DNA of 64,000 nucleotides from the NCBI GenBank assembly GCA_016165875.1, contig JABBOT010000080.1, positions 11,959,480 through 12,023,479 on the forward strand, given 5' to 3'. The position numbers were made by a program, and so were the translations under genes. This stretch comes from Acanthopleura granulata (Eukaryota; Mollusca; Polyplacophora; Chitonida; Chitonidae). This document shows, in pieces, positions 12,301 to 27,300 of the stretch. The stretch's first letter is position 1. Every line of letters starts with the position of its first letter. Under the pieces are notes generated by a model, which was given only the letters and a program-made list of their open reading frames with translations, had not been told where the DNA came from and did no database searches.

Positions 12301-15300
12301 GGCATACCATTTCCTGTTATATCTGTGGCACTTTCCATAATACATGGCACTGTTGTAGTTGTGACACTTTGTGTGAAATGTAGCACTTCCTCTGGTATGT
12401 GGCACTTTATATTACGTGTGGCACTTTCTACATGTAATGTGTGGTAGTTGTGCACATGTAGCTTAAAGCTGACAAACCAACTTGTCTGTACTGGTATGTA
12501 CAGCCTATAGCTTCTTCACAGAATAGAGCTGCAGACAGCTTGGGGTAACCTTGCTACAGGTAGGCAGATATTAACTAATTACACATAAGGTAACAATAGC
12601 CAAAAATGTAACGAACATTTAAAGCCACGAAAACACTGATTTACAAATTTAGTCTACCTGCAACCCATGATAGATGATAAAATATGTTGCATTCAAATAT
12701 TCAGTGGATTGTTCTTACAACACATACATAGATGAACTTAAAATATTACAAAAAATATCCTCAGATATATGGAATATCACAGTTGAATCCTCTTACAAAA
12801 ATTATTCCTTTGTACCAATTTGTTTTTCTATAACAAGACACAAACATATAGGGAGAAATGATATAGTTTCCCCCCTTTTTATTAATGATGTACATTAACA
12901 AATGTTAATATTGTATGTATAAATACACCTATACACACATATAAATATTATAACAAAACTAGTAATGATGCTGATTACCCTGTAAATAGAAAGTGTAACA
13001 ACACCTTGTTAGAAAACTTTACCCAGGGATACATTCAGACTTCATGTGCATGGTGCATGTGCATCTCAACTCAATACATGAGGAAACTGATTAATAACAA
13101 TGTGGTTCACAGATAAAACAACAGAAGAACTTCAGAAGGATTTAAAAAGCAAAAGATACATGTATATCCCCCCTGCTGATACCATAAAATCATTCGCCCT
13201 TGTATCAAATTAGAACCGGTAGATCACTTCTGCTTCCACAATAGCTATACCCTACTTCATACCTTATAAAAAGTAACGTCGACATGCCCATCCCTCCCCC
13301 GCCCCAATCTCGCACAAGCCGAACTTGAAATAAAGCTGTCTGCTGCCAATTCTGATACAGATTACCTCTAATGGATGGTATCCAACATCTTGTCGTTCGT
13401 ATGCCCAGTCCACCCTTATTTTTCCCCACAAACATGATAAATGACAAATTTCGGCCTATTATTAGACCACTCGACTTGTAAGTCAGAGTGATAGTAGCCC
13501 ATAATGTACCTTGGTATGCATGACATCAGGGGCCAGTAAGTCAATCAATGCCATATATGGAATGTGACCTCTTATCCAGAGGTTACAATCTCCAAATATG
13601 GCAAGTTTATGTATTATAGAAGACTAATCACTCTGGTATACAAGTCAAGTGGTCTAATCCCCATTTTATGCCAGAATTTGTCATTCATGGGAAAAATAAG
13701 GGTGGATTGGGCATACAGACAGAAAATGTTGAATAGCATCCATCAGAAGTCATCTGTATCAGAAATGGGTGCAGAAACCTTTATTTTGAGTCCATTTTGG
13801 CATGGATGAGGTGGAGGTGTGTGGGTTGGCTGGTATTTCCAATCTTCACTTTTTATAAGGTATAGGGTAAGGTATAGCTATGGTATAGACCTAAGCATAG
13901 GCGTACTAATTCGATACATGTGCATAAAAGTCTCTAACACAGAATGCGAGAGAAAATGACACTCATAACCATTATTAGTGCCATATAAAGGTGAATACAT
14001 AACAAAGACAGGATACCATCACAAGAAACCTTGTGTTTCACAGATATGTTTGACCTTATACGTGAGCAGTGCAACATATAAAAAAGAAGAGACTCATCAT
14101 GAAATACTGGGTCAAAATGAGGCCTTTGTTTTTTCTGAGTTATACAAGTCATACATTACATGACCACCTGAATCCTGGCATCACAAATTAAAGCAAAAAC
14201 TTTGAAAATCTTACGATCTCACATACTTTCCGATACTAAAAATTGGTAAACAGTTCAGAAATTAAGGATAAGTCTGTGAAATTTAGACGGAGCCAGCTTC
14301 ATCATCCTGGACTCAGATTCATTTTGTTTACCCCCATTCCTTATTAACCATGATAACAGCAGAGATTTCTGACGGACACGCTCACACCATGCATGCTTCC
14401 CTAGATCTGAGATTCCTCTATTAAATTTGGTTGGGGGGATGTAGTGAGGAGAAAGGGTAATGGTTACACATTTACTGTTATACAAATATTTAGGAATGAC
14501 AACATAGCTGAGGAGAGGAGGGGAGATTAAATTTATACAGTATATGTCAGGGACCAGTAAAATAAACACAAGTGAACTTGTTAATTAAAATAATCTGAAA
14601 TTTATCAAATTAGGCAGAAAATTAGTAAGAAAACTGAAAGGGAAAAGGGATGAGTAGAAAGAAATCCTGACTGTCATTTGTAAACAGCAGTCTGTTTTCT
14701 GTACGCCTGGTCAGAATATTGTAAACATCAGTGCCGCAATGACAATGAGATATGTGTACATCCGTGCATAGCTAATGAGCCCTCTTCAAATCCTGCATCA
14801 GAAAAAGTTCATCAAAAAATTGAGAAGAAACGGACTAAAAATCATGAGGTAAGTAGGTTATCGCTTCATGTTCCATCCAACACAATCTACTGGGGTATTA
14901 GTGAGCCACCAGCCTGCAACTAGCATGACTAGTTTGCCTTTGATGCAAATGTAGACCACTGAAAGCATGTTTCAGTGGGATGGTCATACATGTCCTGCTG
15001 CAAGTGTGCTTGTGGTGTGATAGTAGCAAGTCAATGGGAAGTTTCAGTCTGGTCTTTAGCAGGTAAGATCACTGGTAGGTGAATGGCAGTGGAATGCTAC
15101 TAGCCTGCCACAAGAGTGCTAGGGGTGACCTGGAGGTTTGCATGTAGTCATTCGCTATGAAGTTTCAGTCTGATCCTTAGCAGACGGTGCGCTGTTAAAT
15201 AGTGGAATTCTAGAAGGCTGCCACTAGTGTAACAGTGGCATGTGGTAACGCCGATGCTTCTCAAATGAAGAAAACATGAAGGTGCTTGGTATTGGAATTC

Positions 15301-18300
15301 AAAAATTCTACCAAAGGTGTGCTGGTGAGTCTCGCAGAAGTTTCAGTCTGATCATCCTTTCCACACGAGTGCTGGGTAGTTCAATGCTACAAGCTTGCCA
15401 CAAATGTGAGAAGTTTCAGCACGGTTCACACTGTGTTACTGCTCACGATGAGATACAGAAGGCCTGTACAGGTCTGGAGTCAGGAAAGTAACCTTCATAT
15501 GAGAGGCGTTTCAACAAAAAGTCCATGCATCAGGAGTTTTTTGTACAGGATTTAAGTAACAAGGTTTCAAGAGAGGTTTGAGGAGCTACAGCAAATTCTG
15601 CACAATTTAATTACAAATCAAGTTGCTGCAGGATACTTAAAACCAACACCTTTCTGAGCAGGATGGCAACTTCTCTGCTCAATTACCTGACAATGACAGT
15701 TAATACTGTTAATGGGAATGAGATATTTTGATGGTCTGTACAGTGGAAGTATGACACAATGGTTTTGTTAGAGATGTGTCATTCACACTTATTCTAAGTT
15801 CAAAACATGAAAGTATCAGATCACCTGTATGAACCTAATCATTCTGGATTTTGCAGTATGAGTGCAACCAAGGTTGTAGGTATCTATTAGAAGGAGAATC
15901 AAGAAGGTGTTAGTATAGCATAAACTGGATAACTCCATGCTCCACCCACCATTGAATGTCGCCGCTTGCTAGGTTTAGGATAAATAAAGCAAGACTGCGG
16001 AATATCAGAGCGGCGCCTTGTCACGTGTGTCAGCTGGAACAAAGTGTCAACCAATAGCATGAATACAAACAGATATAGCAGTGAACATCAGACCAATTGA
16101 TGGCATCATGAATGCAAGTAGATACACCAGCCAACATCTGATCAATTGGTGGCATCATGAATACAAGTAGATACACCAGCCAACATCTGATCCATTGGTG
16201 GCATCATGAATACACGCAGACAGAGCAACGAACATTTGCCCAATTAATGGCAACAAGAATACAAGTACATATGCCAGCAAACATCAGACCTATTGGTGGC
16301 AACATTAATGCAAACAGATACAACAGCCAACACCAGGCCTATTGGTGGCAACATGACCACAAATAGATACAGCAGCGAACATCAGACCAATTGGTTCCAG
16401 CTGCGAAGTGTGAATCTGTGACTTTGAAAGTTTCTTTCACAGCAGAAAAACAAAGCCTTCAACTTTAATACAACATCTCACTTTTCTCAAAGTTTCCTGT
16501 CATATTCATCATACCTGATATTAGACTGTCCTTTTTTAATGGGTCTGACAAGGAGTTTCAACAATTTACACCAAGGTGTAATCAACATATACAGTCTCAA
16601 ACTACCAAACTAATTGGTTTAGTCAATAGGGCTTTTTGTTTGGTTTCCTGTTTCAGATGTCTTTCCACATTATTTTGAGCAAACCATGGTGGTGATCGAC
16701 TATGGACTAAGATATTTTCAGTTCTGCTACTGTAATTTGTTGATAAAACATGGAAATATCTGATGTTAACTGTAATATCCAGGAGATCGCCATCAATTAA
16801 GAATGGAAGCACTATGCTTGGACGTGAAATAAAAAATATATATCTAAATAAAAGTGAGAAAGTGTGAAACTCAGAGTGATGATGATTAAATGATAACTGT
16901 TATATCAGGTCAGCTATAATGAACCAAAAATCTGGAATAGACAAATTTGAACAGACACAGTGAAACGTACTTAAATGCCTGAAATCAGAACAGAAAGCAT
17001 TTGAAAATTCAAAAAAAAAATATCTATGCAAAGGATGTTCCAAAGATGGATGGGTCAAAATTTGGTAGAAGGGGGTACAAAGATTAGCGGTAAGCAAACA
17101 TCAAGTCACACAATGTCTAGCAGTGAAAGGACATGAAGTCAATCAACTTACATCAGTGTGATGTCTTCGGCCTTTGACTGCTTTCTTCCTCCTGAATTTT
17201 GATGCCCTAGACGTATTACTGAAAAATCATAAATTCAATTGAACAAGTTTGAATCTTTGGACAATTATATATTTATTAAAATGATTCAAAGAAATATGGT
17301 GTTCATTCAAACTGTGCTTCTTTGTTGGAGAACATTTGGCCAAATGCTTGAGCAATAATTTATGTCTTAAGTTAAATCATTTCAGTCTTAGCTTTGATAG
17401 CAAGAGAATATTATACATTTCTTTCAGTATGTTATTATAACAAGGCCTTAAATTCAAGGCCTAGTTCTCCAAACCCACTATCTTGGTAACAAATGTCTTT
17501 CAAATGTTAAAATGTGATTTAGTTCAATTTCATGCAGATCTGGTGGTGATGGCCACCACTGGTGTCATGACCATATAAGTACCTGTAAGACAAAATTTAT
17601 GCCTCATCATGCAAGGATCTAAAACTGGCCATAAAATTTTCGTCATTATATTTATTAACAGGATTTCCAATTTTTCAAATCTGACTGAATGGTACAAGTT
17701 TAACAACAAAATTATAATGGCCAATGTGGTTTATAACAGCTCTTTCTTCCCTTTTCTATTGGAGCAAATGAATGGAAACTGAAACTAACTTAGCCATTTT
17801 CATAAACCTGAAATCCTTGAATAAATTTATTTATTTCTTTGATTGGTGTTACCATACTCAAGGTTATTTCACTTATACAATGACAGCCATCATTATGGTG
17901 GGAGGAAACTGGGCAGAGCCCAGGGAAACTCACAATCATCCACAGATTGCTGGAAGACCATCCCACATATGGCCGAAGAGGAAGCCAGTATGTATTTCAG
18001 CAAATGAATCATCTGTAAAAAGTGCATGAAGAACCTAAGCTAACATCATTAGTTTTTAAAACTCACCCCTCTCCGTCAAACTCTCCTTTTTTAATGTACA
18101 ATCCATCTGTGTCGTCCAGATTCCCATCTGTGTTATTTGCCTCATTATCACTTTGAGACTTCCCATCAATACTGGAGGATGTTTCCGAGCTCTCCATTCG
18201 CTGATGGTTAATAATTACCCCATTTGTTGAGGAACAGTCCAATGAATGCTGGTCGGCTGACTGGTGTGCTTCATTTGCTGTGAAAAAAGGAAATAGAACA

Positions 18301-21300
18301 TCAGATTATGTGATACGTCATGGCTCTCCCAGGAAGGAAAATCCCAAGTTTCATAAATCAATGAGAACGCAGCTTTCAGAACAGTGGAGTACTATGTATA
18401 TATACTTGCAGTAAAAAGTTTTTTATACCTACTCCACAACAGTCAATTTACTTCCTAGCATGAGTTTCTTCAATAGGCTTGCCTCTCTCAACCATCCATG
18501 TTATTCTCTCCAAGTTAGTTCTTTAAAATCCCTTTAAAGATGGCCTTATTGATAAGTCAGAACCTGCAGATAACACTACATATTTCTGACTTTTCACTGA
18601 CGAATTCACATCCAATAAAAAAAAAACACAACAATTAAACAAAAAAACAACCAAAACACAAACACATGTATAAACTGCAACCTGCAGATGGTCATGGGTT
18701 TCCCTAAGGCTCTGCCTGGTTTCCTCCACCATACTGCTGGCCACTGTTGTATAAGTGGAATATTCTTGAGTACGGTGTAAAACACCAATCAAATAAATAA
18801 ATAAATAAGTCTCAGCTTATTTCATCTCCAGGAAATTAGAAAACTAGTTTGACTGGAGTACTCAATATTTCACTTACATGATGGTGGGTTAAAACTTTAA
18901 TTCTAAACATATTATTTTGCTTAAATCTGAGAGGCAAACATGTAGACCTTTTACAATGTAAATTATCTTCCATTTAATACTTAGAAAGTTCCAGGCATGA
19001 GACTGAATCACTCACTGGAGGATCTTGAAGATAATTCTGAGGACAGTGTGGCAGCCACGCTTCTCTTCTGGCCAGCCAGATCAAAGACAAGATGGCCGCC
19101 ATTCTCGGCGGAGCTGTGAATGTCTTTGTCACAGGCTCTGCACAGCAGGAATGGCCTCTCCTGATTCACCTCCATACAGTTAGGGTGACGGCACACCTGC
19201 AAAACACAAATCAAGGCTTGTATCACAATCTTGTAACATTTTGACAAATATACTGACCATACAGACCTTCTGAAAATTGCTATATATATATATATACATA
19301 GACAGATGAGAAACAGGTTCATAACGAAGAGGTTATGCCGTGAGCTGACATCTCAAGAGATGATGTTAATCCACTTATGGATAAATTTGAACTCATTTCG
19401 CATCAAACTCTGCTAGAATCCAAAGTAATTCCACAATTAACTTGTTTCACTGGAATCTGATTTTCACAGGAACCTGATTCATGTGAATAAATGTGTAATC
19501 ACACTGTCCTTTAACAGTTTTTTTCAGAAAGCAATTAAGTGACAGAATGCTATTTCAGATTTAAATGCTGAAACTTTCAGACATCTTACTGTCTTCTTAC
19601 TAATTATGGAAATAATAAATTTTTCATTAATGCTTCTGAAGTCAGTTCCTCAAATATTCTCATGACTCAAAATTATGAGACTCTACACAGTATTCTGTCA
19701 AAAGATCAGTCTTGCAAATGCAAGTGGTGTCATGGTTTCAATTTTTTGGGTTAATGAGTGTTTATCTCTACGTTTTCTACAGTATTGATTTTTTAAATGG
19801 AAATTTTAACCTGATTTTCACCTTAGATTTGAGTAACATTAAACTAAACATATGAGATAGGTAAATGTGTTCTAAATAACCAAATCAAAGAAGTTGAGCT
19901 CAGCTGTACAGTGAAACAAAAATCAGTATAAATTCACTGATATCACTGTTACTAACACACTTTTACTTGATCATAATATCAAACACAGATCCACAGGTGT
20001 GAATATGTACATAAACTTTGTGCCATGTGCCTCTTGTATACTGTGCTCAGCTGACTGCTGTCCATTGGCCAAAAGGAAGCAAATGAAAATGACATTTGCT
20101 CCCGTTCTGCTGTTGAAGGCGACATTCCAACATGAATCTGTTTTGATATGTCCTCTTTCCACACTGATTTTTTTTTTGGCAAAACTCACCATATACGTTG
20201 ATGTATCGTTCTGTTTTCCTATGCTTGTCAGATATACCTCTGTCACAGTACATCAGTATACCTTTCAAACCTGTCAATTTCTCTCCAAGTGAAGAGGTCT
20301 ACACAATTACGGAAAACCTAAATGTCTGGCTTACCTCTGCTTTTACTGAACACATCAGTGTACCAGCTGGCCTATATATGTATATGTACTAACATCATCA
20401 GACCTACATGTAGTTAAGCATCAATTAAATCTACCATATCTGATAAAACTTGGCAAATAATAGTTTTCCAGATGAGTTAGTAATGAAGTTATTTCCTGCT
20501 ATTGATGCACATACAGGATTAAGTATACAATTACATGCATGTAAACTATTTCAAACTGTGACACGAGAACAATATGGGCTGTTGAACTGAATCCTGCTGC
20601 CACAGTCCCCTTCCCAGAAGACTGACTACTAGCAGCTGAATAAGTCTAATAATGAACTTTAATCATGCTGTCATAGTTTGACATGCCAATTTCTGACATG
20701 CATATGTCTGAGCACATATTCTGAAAAGTACATGCGGAGAAATGTATTCACACGTTGACAGATCTTTATACATTCACAGAAACTACTGATGTACTGGAAG
20801 GTTCATTCATGGCCCATTTTATCATGATAAATCATAACAACCAGGTGACTTCTATTCATAATGAAAAGGCTGTAGAGGTACATTTCAGTTCACACCTGTA
20901 AGCAATAAAGTGTGTGTAGTGCATGTATGCACATATTTTGTATTCTCCCCCAAAAGGACAATAAAAACTGTAAAGCTCACTTGGCAGTTTGTCACAGTCT
21001 GGTACAAACTGTCAGAATTGTCAACACCACAACATTTTGTTACTTTGTTGCATTTTGTTACTTGGTCATACTTTGTTCATGTTTGTTACTCTGACCCAGT
21101 TTATTACCTTGTCACATTTTGTTACTTTGTCCTAGGTGAACTATGATCACATGATGACTTTATCATTTGAAATTGCACACAATTATATGAAACATGCTTA
21201 AAGCTTCTGGTTTCATATCAGGAGATATTATCTACAAAGTAACTAGCATTAGTTTTAAAACTATCAATGAGATCAGATCAAATCAAATCATACATGTACC

Positions 21301-24300
21301 TTATCCCATGTATGAATACCAGTCATGCATCTACACACAAAGAATACCAGCTATCTGAGTGCTTTATGTTGGCATCAACCTACCATATTGTGCCTATAGC
21401 ATACATACTGTGGGTGTAACACAGCTCAGCAATCTGTCTACTTCACCTCTCAGCTATTTAGCACTTTTAATGGGACATAGAGGTAACTACCATAAAATTA
21501 AATGACTTTAAAAATCAGTCACTGATGTTTTCTCCTGTAAATTTGACAAATAAAAAGCATAATTCACAAGGTAACAAGTTAACTTTTCATAACACCATCA
21601 AATTCACAACAGGGACAAGGGTATAATATCTCAGAATATCATGAACATGTTCAATCTATCCTATCAAGCATTTACCATCTTACCAAGACTGTGGACTTTG
21701 CAATCTCTTCCACAACATCACTGTTATCAGAATGTTCCTCAGACTCAGACTCTGAGGATGTAGGTTTAATCTCTACTAACTTGACTTCAATGCTTTCCCA
21801 GATCTCCTCCTGTCCCGAATCCTCGGAGGACACAGACGATGAAGTCCTCTCTTTCTGCTCCTCAATGAGTGAATCCTCGGAGGCTTTGAGATCTGCCTCC
21901 TCTTCCTCCTCCAGTATGCTGTCAATCAGGCTGGCACTTCTCATCATACGCCATGTATGTGAGGAGCAAGTCTTGGACACCTTCCCATTACAGCCAGACA
22001 AGGGAACCAGCTGGATGGAAGGGCAACTCTTGCTTCTTTGCTTCATACATCTTTTATTTTTCTTACATGTATGTACATGTGCGTGCATATCATCTGAGCT
22101 GGTTCCAGGAGCTGAATCCACAGGATTATCGTCTAATCCAGTCTGTTCTGACACATTATCTACATTCTCCTTCAAGTCATCAGGATAACCCGAGTCAACA
22201 TGCTGGGTTACATAGGGATTGAAGGTCACACTTTTCGACCGCTTCGGAATCCTAGAGCGCTGTGTGTCTGGGCTCTTGTTTTCAACCACAGACTGTGACT
22301 TTTGCAACTTTGTATTGGCCACCTTAGTATATACTATCGGTATCCTAGAACAGCCATGATCATTCAATCTACAATCCGGGTTGCCTCCAAAAATATTGCC
22401 GTAAGAATAAGATTTCTTCAACTTTTGATTCCTGCACAATCCTTCAGAATTTCTAGTTTCTTGCAGAATCCCATCTTGAAACCAGTTTGTTGACTCTGGG
22501 CCGACTTTTGACTTGCTGCTCAGAAACGTCTTGTCAATGACTTTATTGAACGTATCACTAACAAGAGCCAATGGTTTGGGTCGTCTTCTCCCTGGGTTTT
22601 GAACTTGTTCTTTGGTTTTACCCTGGTTTTTTGTCAGGACAGGGATGGCTGAAGGTATCAGTGTGTCCTCACTACATTTGTTCCTCATTTTGCCTTATTG
22701 CACTTTACTTACTGGTTTCAATACAAAACTGAGCAGGTACTGAGAAGATAAACACAGATACTGCAGCATTTTTAAAGCACAAGGAATCAGTGGTATATCT
22801 CCAATGTATACAAGCTATGTTAAGCAATGAAGTCAGTCTCCACCAACACTAGCACAATTAGAGATGTGAATTAGAACTCAAGCTGTGTTGCAAAGCTGAA
22901 CGGAAAAGTCCCCCAGATAACCACAGCATCATGAAGGGATCAATTCCATCCTGGAATACAAGACCAGAGAAACCCTTAGCTAAAAACACACTCGGCCAAA
23001 TAAGCTGATAAAATGATTTCCCAAGGAACTCCAGAAATTCCAATGCCGAACATGGGTAGGCATCAACATGAATTGACTTACTCCTTTGCCACACTGGAAT
23101 CCAACCATCTGTAAATCACAAGTGTTTAGCTAAAGTACTGAAGAGGTTCAGTACCTTCCAACTTTCAAAAAAACACTTTGTCTGGTGAGCCCACACTATT
23201 CATACTTCATGGATGCAGTTGAAATACTTGCCCTCGGGGTCAATTAGGTCTTAAATCTTTCCTAAAACTCATTTCCTTTGGCTAAACACACACTTGTCAC
23301 GTGACCGGGACGAGAAGGTTCAAGTGCCCCGCGAAATATTAGTGGCCAAAGTAAAGACGCTCAATCCCTGATGTGCACAGTAATCAGGTCAATGTGGAGT
23401 GTGAACAGGCCTGATTAACTGTGATAGGTGAGAGTGGTATGTCTGTGGGGGTGAGAGGGGGTACTTCACATATAGTGATATGGCTGTATATATGATAATC
23501 TCTTGGTTAAATAATCCACTTAATTCAGAAAGAAAAGGAAAGCATCTTTCTTGAAAATCTTGAATAAAATTGTCTGATTTAAACAATAACTTTGTTGGGA
23601 ATCTCTTCTTCAAGCTTATGTTTCCACTATATTGTGTGAAAATCTCATGATTAAATCACGTAATTCCATTCAAATACAAAACACAACAACTACAAAATAT
23701 GACGATCTAAAATTACGCATTACAACTTTCATCACAGTGTCAACTTTATGACAAGAACAAAAACAGTGTCTTTATTTAAAGGACAAGCTGTATGTTTGTT
23801 CTGCAAATGTCTTCAAAGCTTATGCTCTCACTTTTTTAAATCATAAATTTTCAAGCACCACAATAAATCCTCTCCATACCGGGTTAACAGACAAATATAT
23901 ACAATGTCTCACTCAGTTCAAACTACTGGCACTCTTACATGTACTTGTCGCCAATGCTAATTTGGGAAAAGTCAAAACTCGGAAAGGAAAAAAAAATGAT
24001 TCATATCCATTTGCACATGTGAACACAAGATGTTCTGTTGTGTAAATTCCCACTGGAAGCTAATGACTGGACACGGCAGTGACTGTGACAAGTTGATACT
24101 GGGATAAGTATAACTGACCACAAACTACCGGTATGTAGATGTGTGGTCTACTTGTACAAGTGATACAATAGTATCCATTGTGCACAGGCGGTCCCTGGCT
24201 GAAGGTATTATTTAGGACATTTACTATTCTGCTCCAATTAACTGTCAACATGCACTTGGGATGTTCAGGAAGAGCTTTGGTTGAGCACATGTCCTTCTGT

Positions 24301-27300
24301 GTTTGCTCTCTCACAGATCTAAACGGCTGCTGGTACTTGTATCAAAGGCCTATGTTTACATTTATCACAGGCACAATTTCTTGTACATATACTAGCGACA
24401 ATGTACCAGCTGCACTCCTAAGTAGATGTACAGGTGCATGCACTGGCTCTCTCCCTAATGAAATCCTTCCGGTTCAGCACATGTAAGCCTTGTCAGTGAA
24501 GTCCTGAAGCTCAGCTAAGAGAGCTATAGTTCTCTGTGCTGACTGCAGTTTTGTGGTGATGGTTCTCACCATGGACCACAGTTCTCTGTATGGACTGAAG
24601 TTCTATTACTGACTATACACGTAGTTTTGTGCAATGACGACAGTTCTCTGTATGGACGGGAGTTCTCCGTGTGGACTACAGCTCTCTGTGTTCGCTGTAC
24701 TGACTAGTTTTGTCCACAGACGATCGATAGTACTCTGTCATGTCTGTATGGACTTTACAGTAATTCTCTATGTTGACTGCAGTTCTCTGAAGTAACTGTG
24801 AGCAGTTCCAGAATTCTGTTACTTTCTTCCTCTAGACGCTTATTTCTGCAGCAAAAAAGACAAAAAAGACCTCTGGCTTTCCTGGTAGTCCATAGCGTAA
24901 CAATCCACTATGCATAAGGCTGATGGACATACAAACATTCATGTACATCATCACGAGCAGCTTCCATGCTAAGGTACATGTACAGTCATATTAATACCTT
25001 GGTGCTACATGTACCTCTTATATAAACACAGTGAAGATCAGCAACTCAGCATTCGTGTCACAGCTTCGGTGAAAAGCACACAAATCCAGCTGAACTGCTT
25101 TCCAATGTCAGTTGAAGGCACAAATCAGTCTCTTCATTGAAAACTTATTACTGTACACTGATTGATGTCTTATTTCCTCTGGTTCCCCACTGGGAGAACT
25201 GCTTTTTACTGTCAACTGAAAGTACAAACCAATAATGCTTTCCAACAGACTCTTCTCCTGGTAAACTCTTCCTTGTCATTGGAAAGTTTCTGCGACAATT
25301 CAATACAACTGGGTTAACACAGCGTTAATAATCCATGATCACCCTGTCTTGGGACTTCTCTCCTCAGTAAGTTTACACATTTACACGCAATAGCACTGCA
25401 TAGATCCCTTACACACAGGTGATCATTGAGTCTATATAGTGATCACTCATGTAACAAGTCCTTTTGATTTAAGCACTCTCTCAGATCTGTCACGAGAAGA
25501 TCCAGACATATTTTCTTGTTATGTCAGAACATGTATCATGTAAGGCTCGAGCCCAATGCTTCTGAATCTAAGCTTTAAGTCTACCGTGTACCTAAAGATA
25601 CCTAGGAAAAGTTCTGACTAACAATGAGCAAATTTGTGAGGCCTGCCATGGACGTGTGCCGTGTTGATTTTAAACCCTGAATGGGAATAAAAGCCTTTTC
25701 ATTCCTCCTCACCTATATCAGTAAGAATACAATCCATCCCTGACAGTAGTTGAATATCGGGTTACGTGTGGGGCAACTGGTGGAGGCACAAAAGATGTAC
25801 ATTTAGGGCAGTGTGTTTGGTCTATAGTATCTCCTTTTGAGCTCGAACACAGGTTGAAGAAGACACTGCCATAATGCAGCCACTTTGACGGAAACTTTCT
25901 GACTGTTCAAACTGAAGAGAATGTTATATTATAGGTCAATATATGGTTTAAACCGATTTATCCATCACAATGGTGTACAGATCCCTTTGGCATACATTCA
26001 AACCCCTGTCAATTTGTTGAAATCTCCAACTACACATTCCCCTTTGAAATCAAGTTTTTAAACACTTTAAAAATTCATTTTTCTCTCAGGTGCTTGAATA
26101 CTATCTGTCTAGAAGCTCAGGGGGATATTCTACAGGAAACTAAAGCTTTACAGCACAGACAGGTCTGGAGAACAGACTCCTGTAAATGCAGAAAGTACAA
26201 ACATGGCTATTGTATTTATCTCTAGTACAGTCATTATTCAACAGGAGCACTACATGTATAAGGCCATCCTTCAAAAAGTGTTTGTTTCATAAAAATTATG
26301 GCAGGATGGTTGGGTTTTTTACATATTTTATTTATTTCATTTTTTAAAAAAGCTTTCCAATAAAAATTAGGATTTAAAGGGAAAACAGAATTGAAAAAAG
26401 AAAAAGATTTTGTGGAGAAAACCTCATCCAAAAATGTCTGAGTAGAGTCCTTAACTGGGCAAAACAAACAAATTTTTAAAGATACCTATGCAAATGTAGG
26501 CGTACAACGTTAAACGAAACAGTAAGTGTTTAGAAAATATTCAAGGTGAGAAAGTGCATGAGCATAAACCATGAATGAACAAATAATTTACCATCTAGTT
26601 CACTTTACATGTATATTCAACAGGGCTTGTGACTACCAGTTGTACATACATGTAACTAATAACTAAATTTAACAATGCATTTCTATTAATTAAGCAACTA
26701 GTATTAATTAAGTGCCAAACATACATGTACCCAACAACTGCTTTTTTATGAGGGAGGAAGACATGCAAACTAAATTACGAAGCCGGACACAATACAGCAC
26801 CCCTTCATGTTCGAAACCTCCCCAAAGTGTCAAGACATTACTGGTAACAATCCATATGACTTGTATTTTTCATGATGTACACCACGCTTAAAAGAAAACC
26901 TCTCCGGCTGGACGTGGGAAGGTCCGTCAACAATCTGTTGGTGCTCCCACCATCATGACCATAAAGCTGGCCGTTGTCATATAAGTGAAAAATTCTTGAG
27001 TATGGCGTAAAACACCTATTAAAAGTATGAATAAGTCAATGAAAGAAAGAAAAGAAAAGAAAAAGCAAGAGATGAAAACTTGCTAAATGGCCAGGATGGT
27101 CCTCAGTCTAGCCTAACTGTAACTTGAACTACATGCAGTTCCACGTTAATTTTATCATGGGACGCCCAATACAGCATCATTAATCAACATGAAGATTTGT
27201 TAACTCGATATTAAAATTATTGGCCGGTGTTGCTAGCATTGGTATCAGTCATCATCTGCATTACAATTAAGACACGTTACGAATATGTACATGTTGTTTT

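Noticed and set aside
16157..16366. 69-codon frame with His/Trp/Gln-rich repeats
   Set aside because: Lies in the 49-bp minisatellite, whose period is not a multiple of three.
21691..22188. 165-codon plus-strand frame rich in serine
   Set aside because: Antisense shadow of the 335-codon minus-strand exon; serine runs arise from Glu/Asp and serine codons on the other strand.
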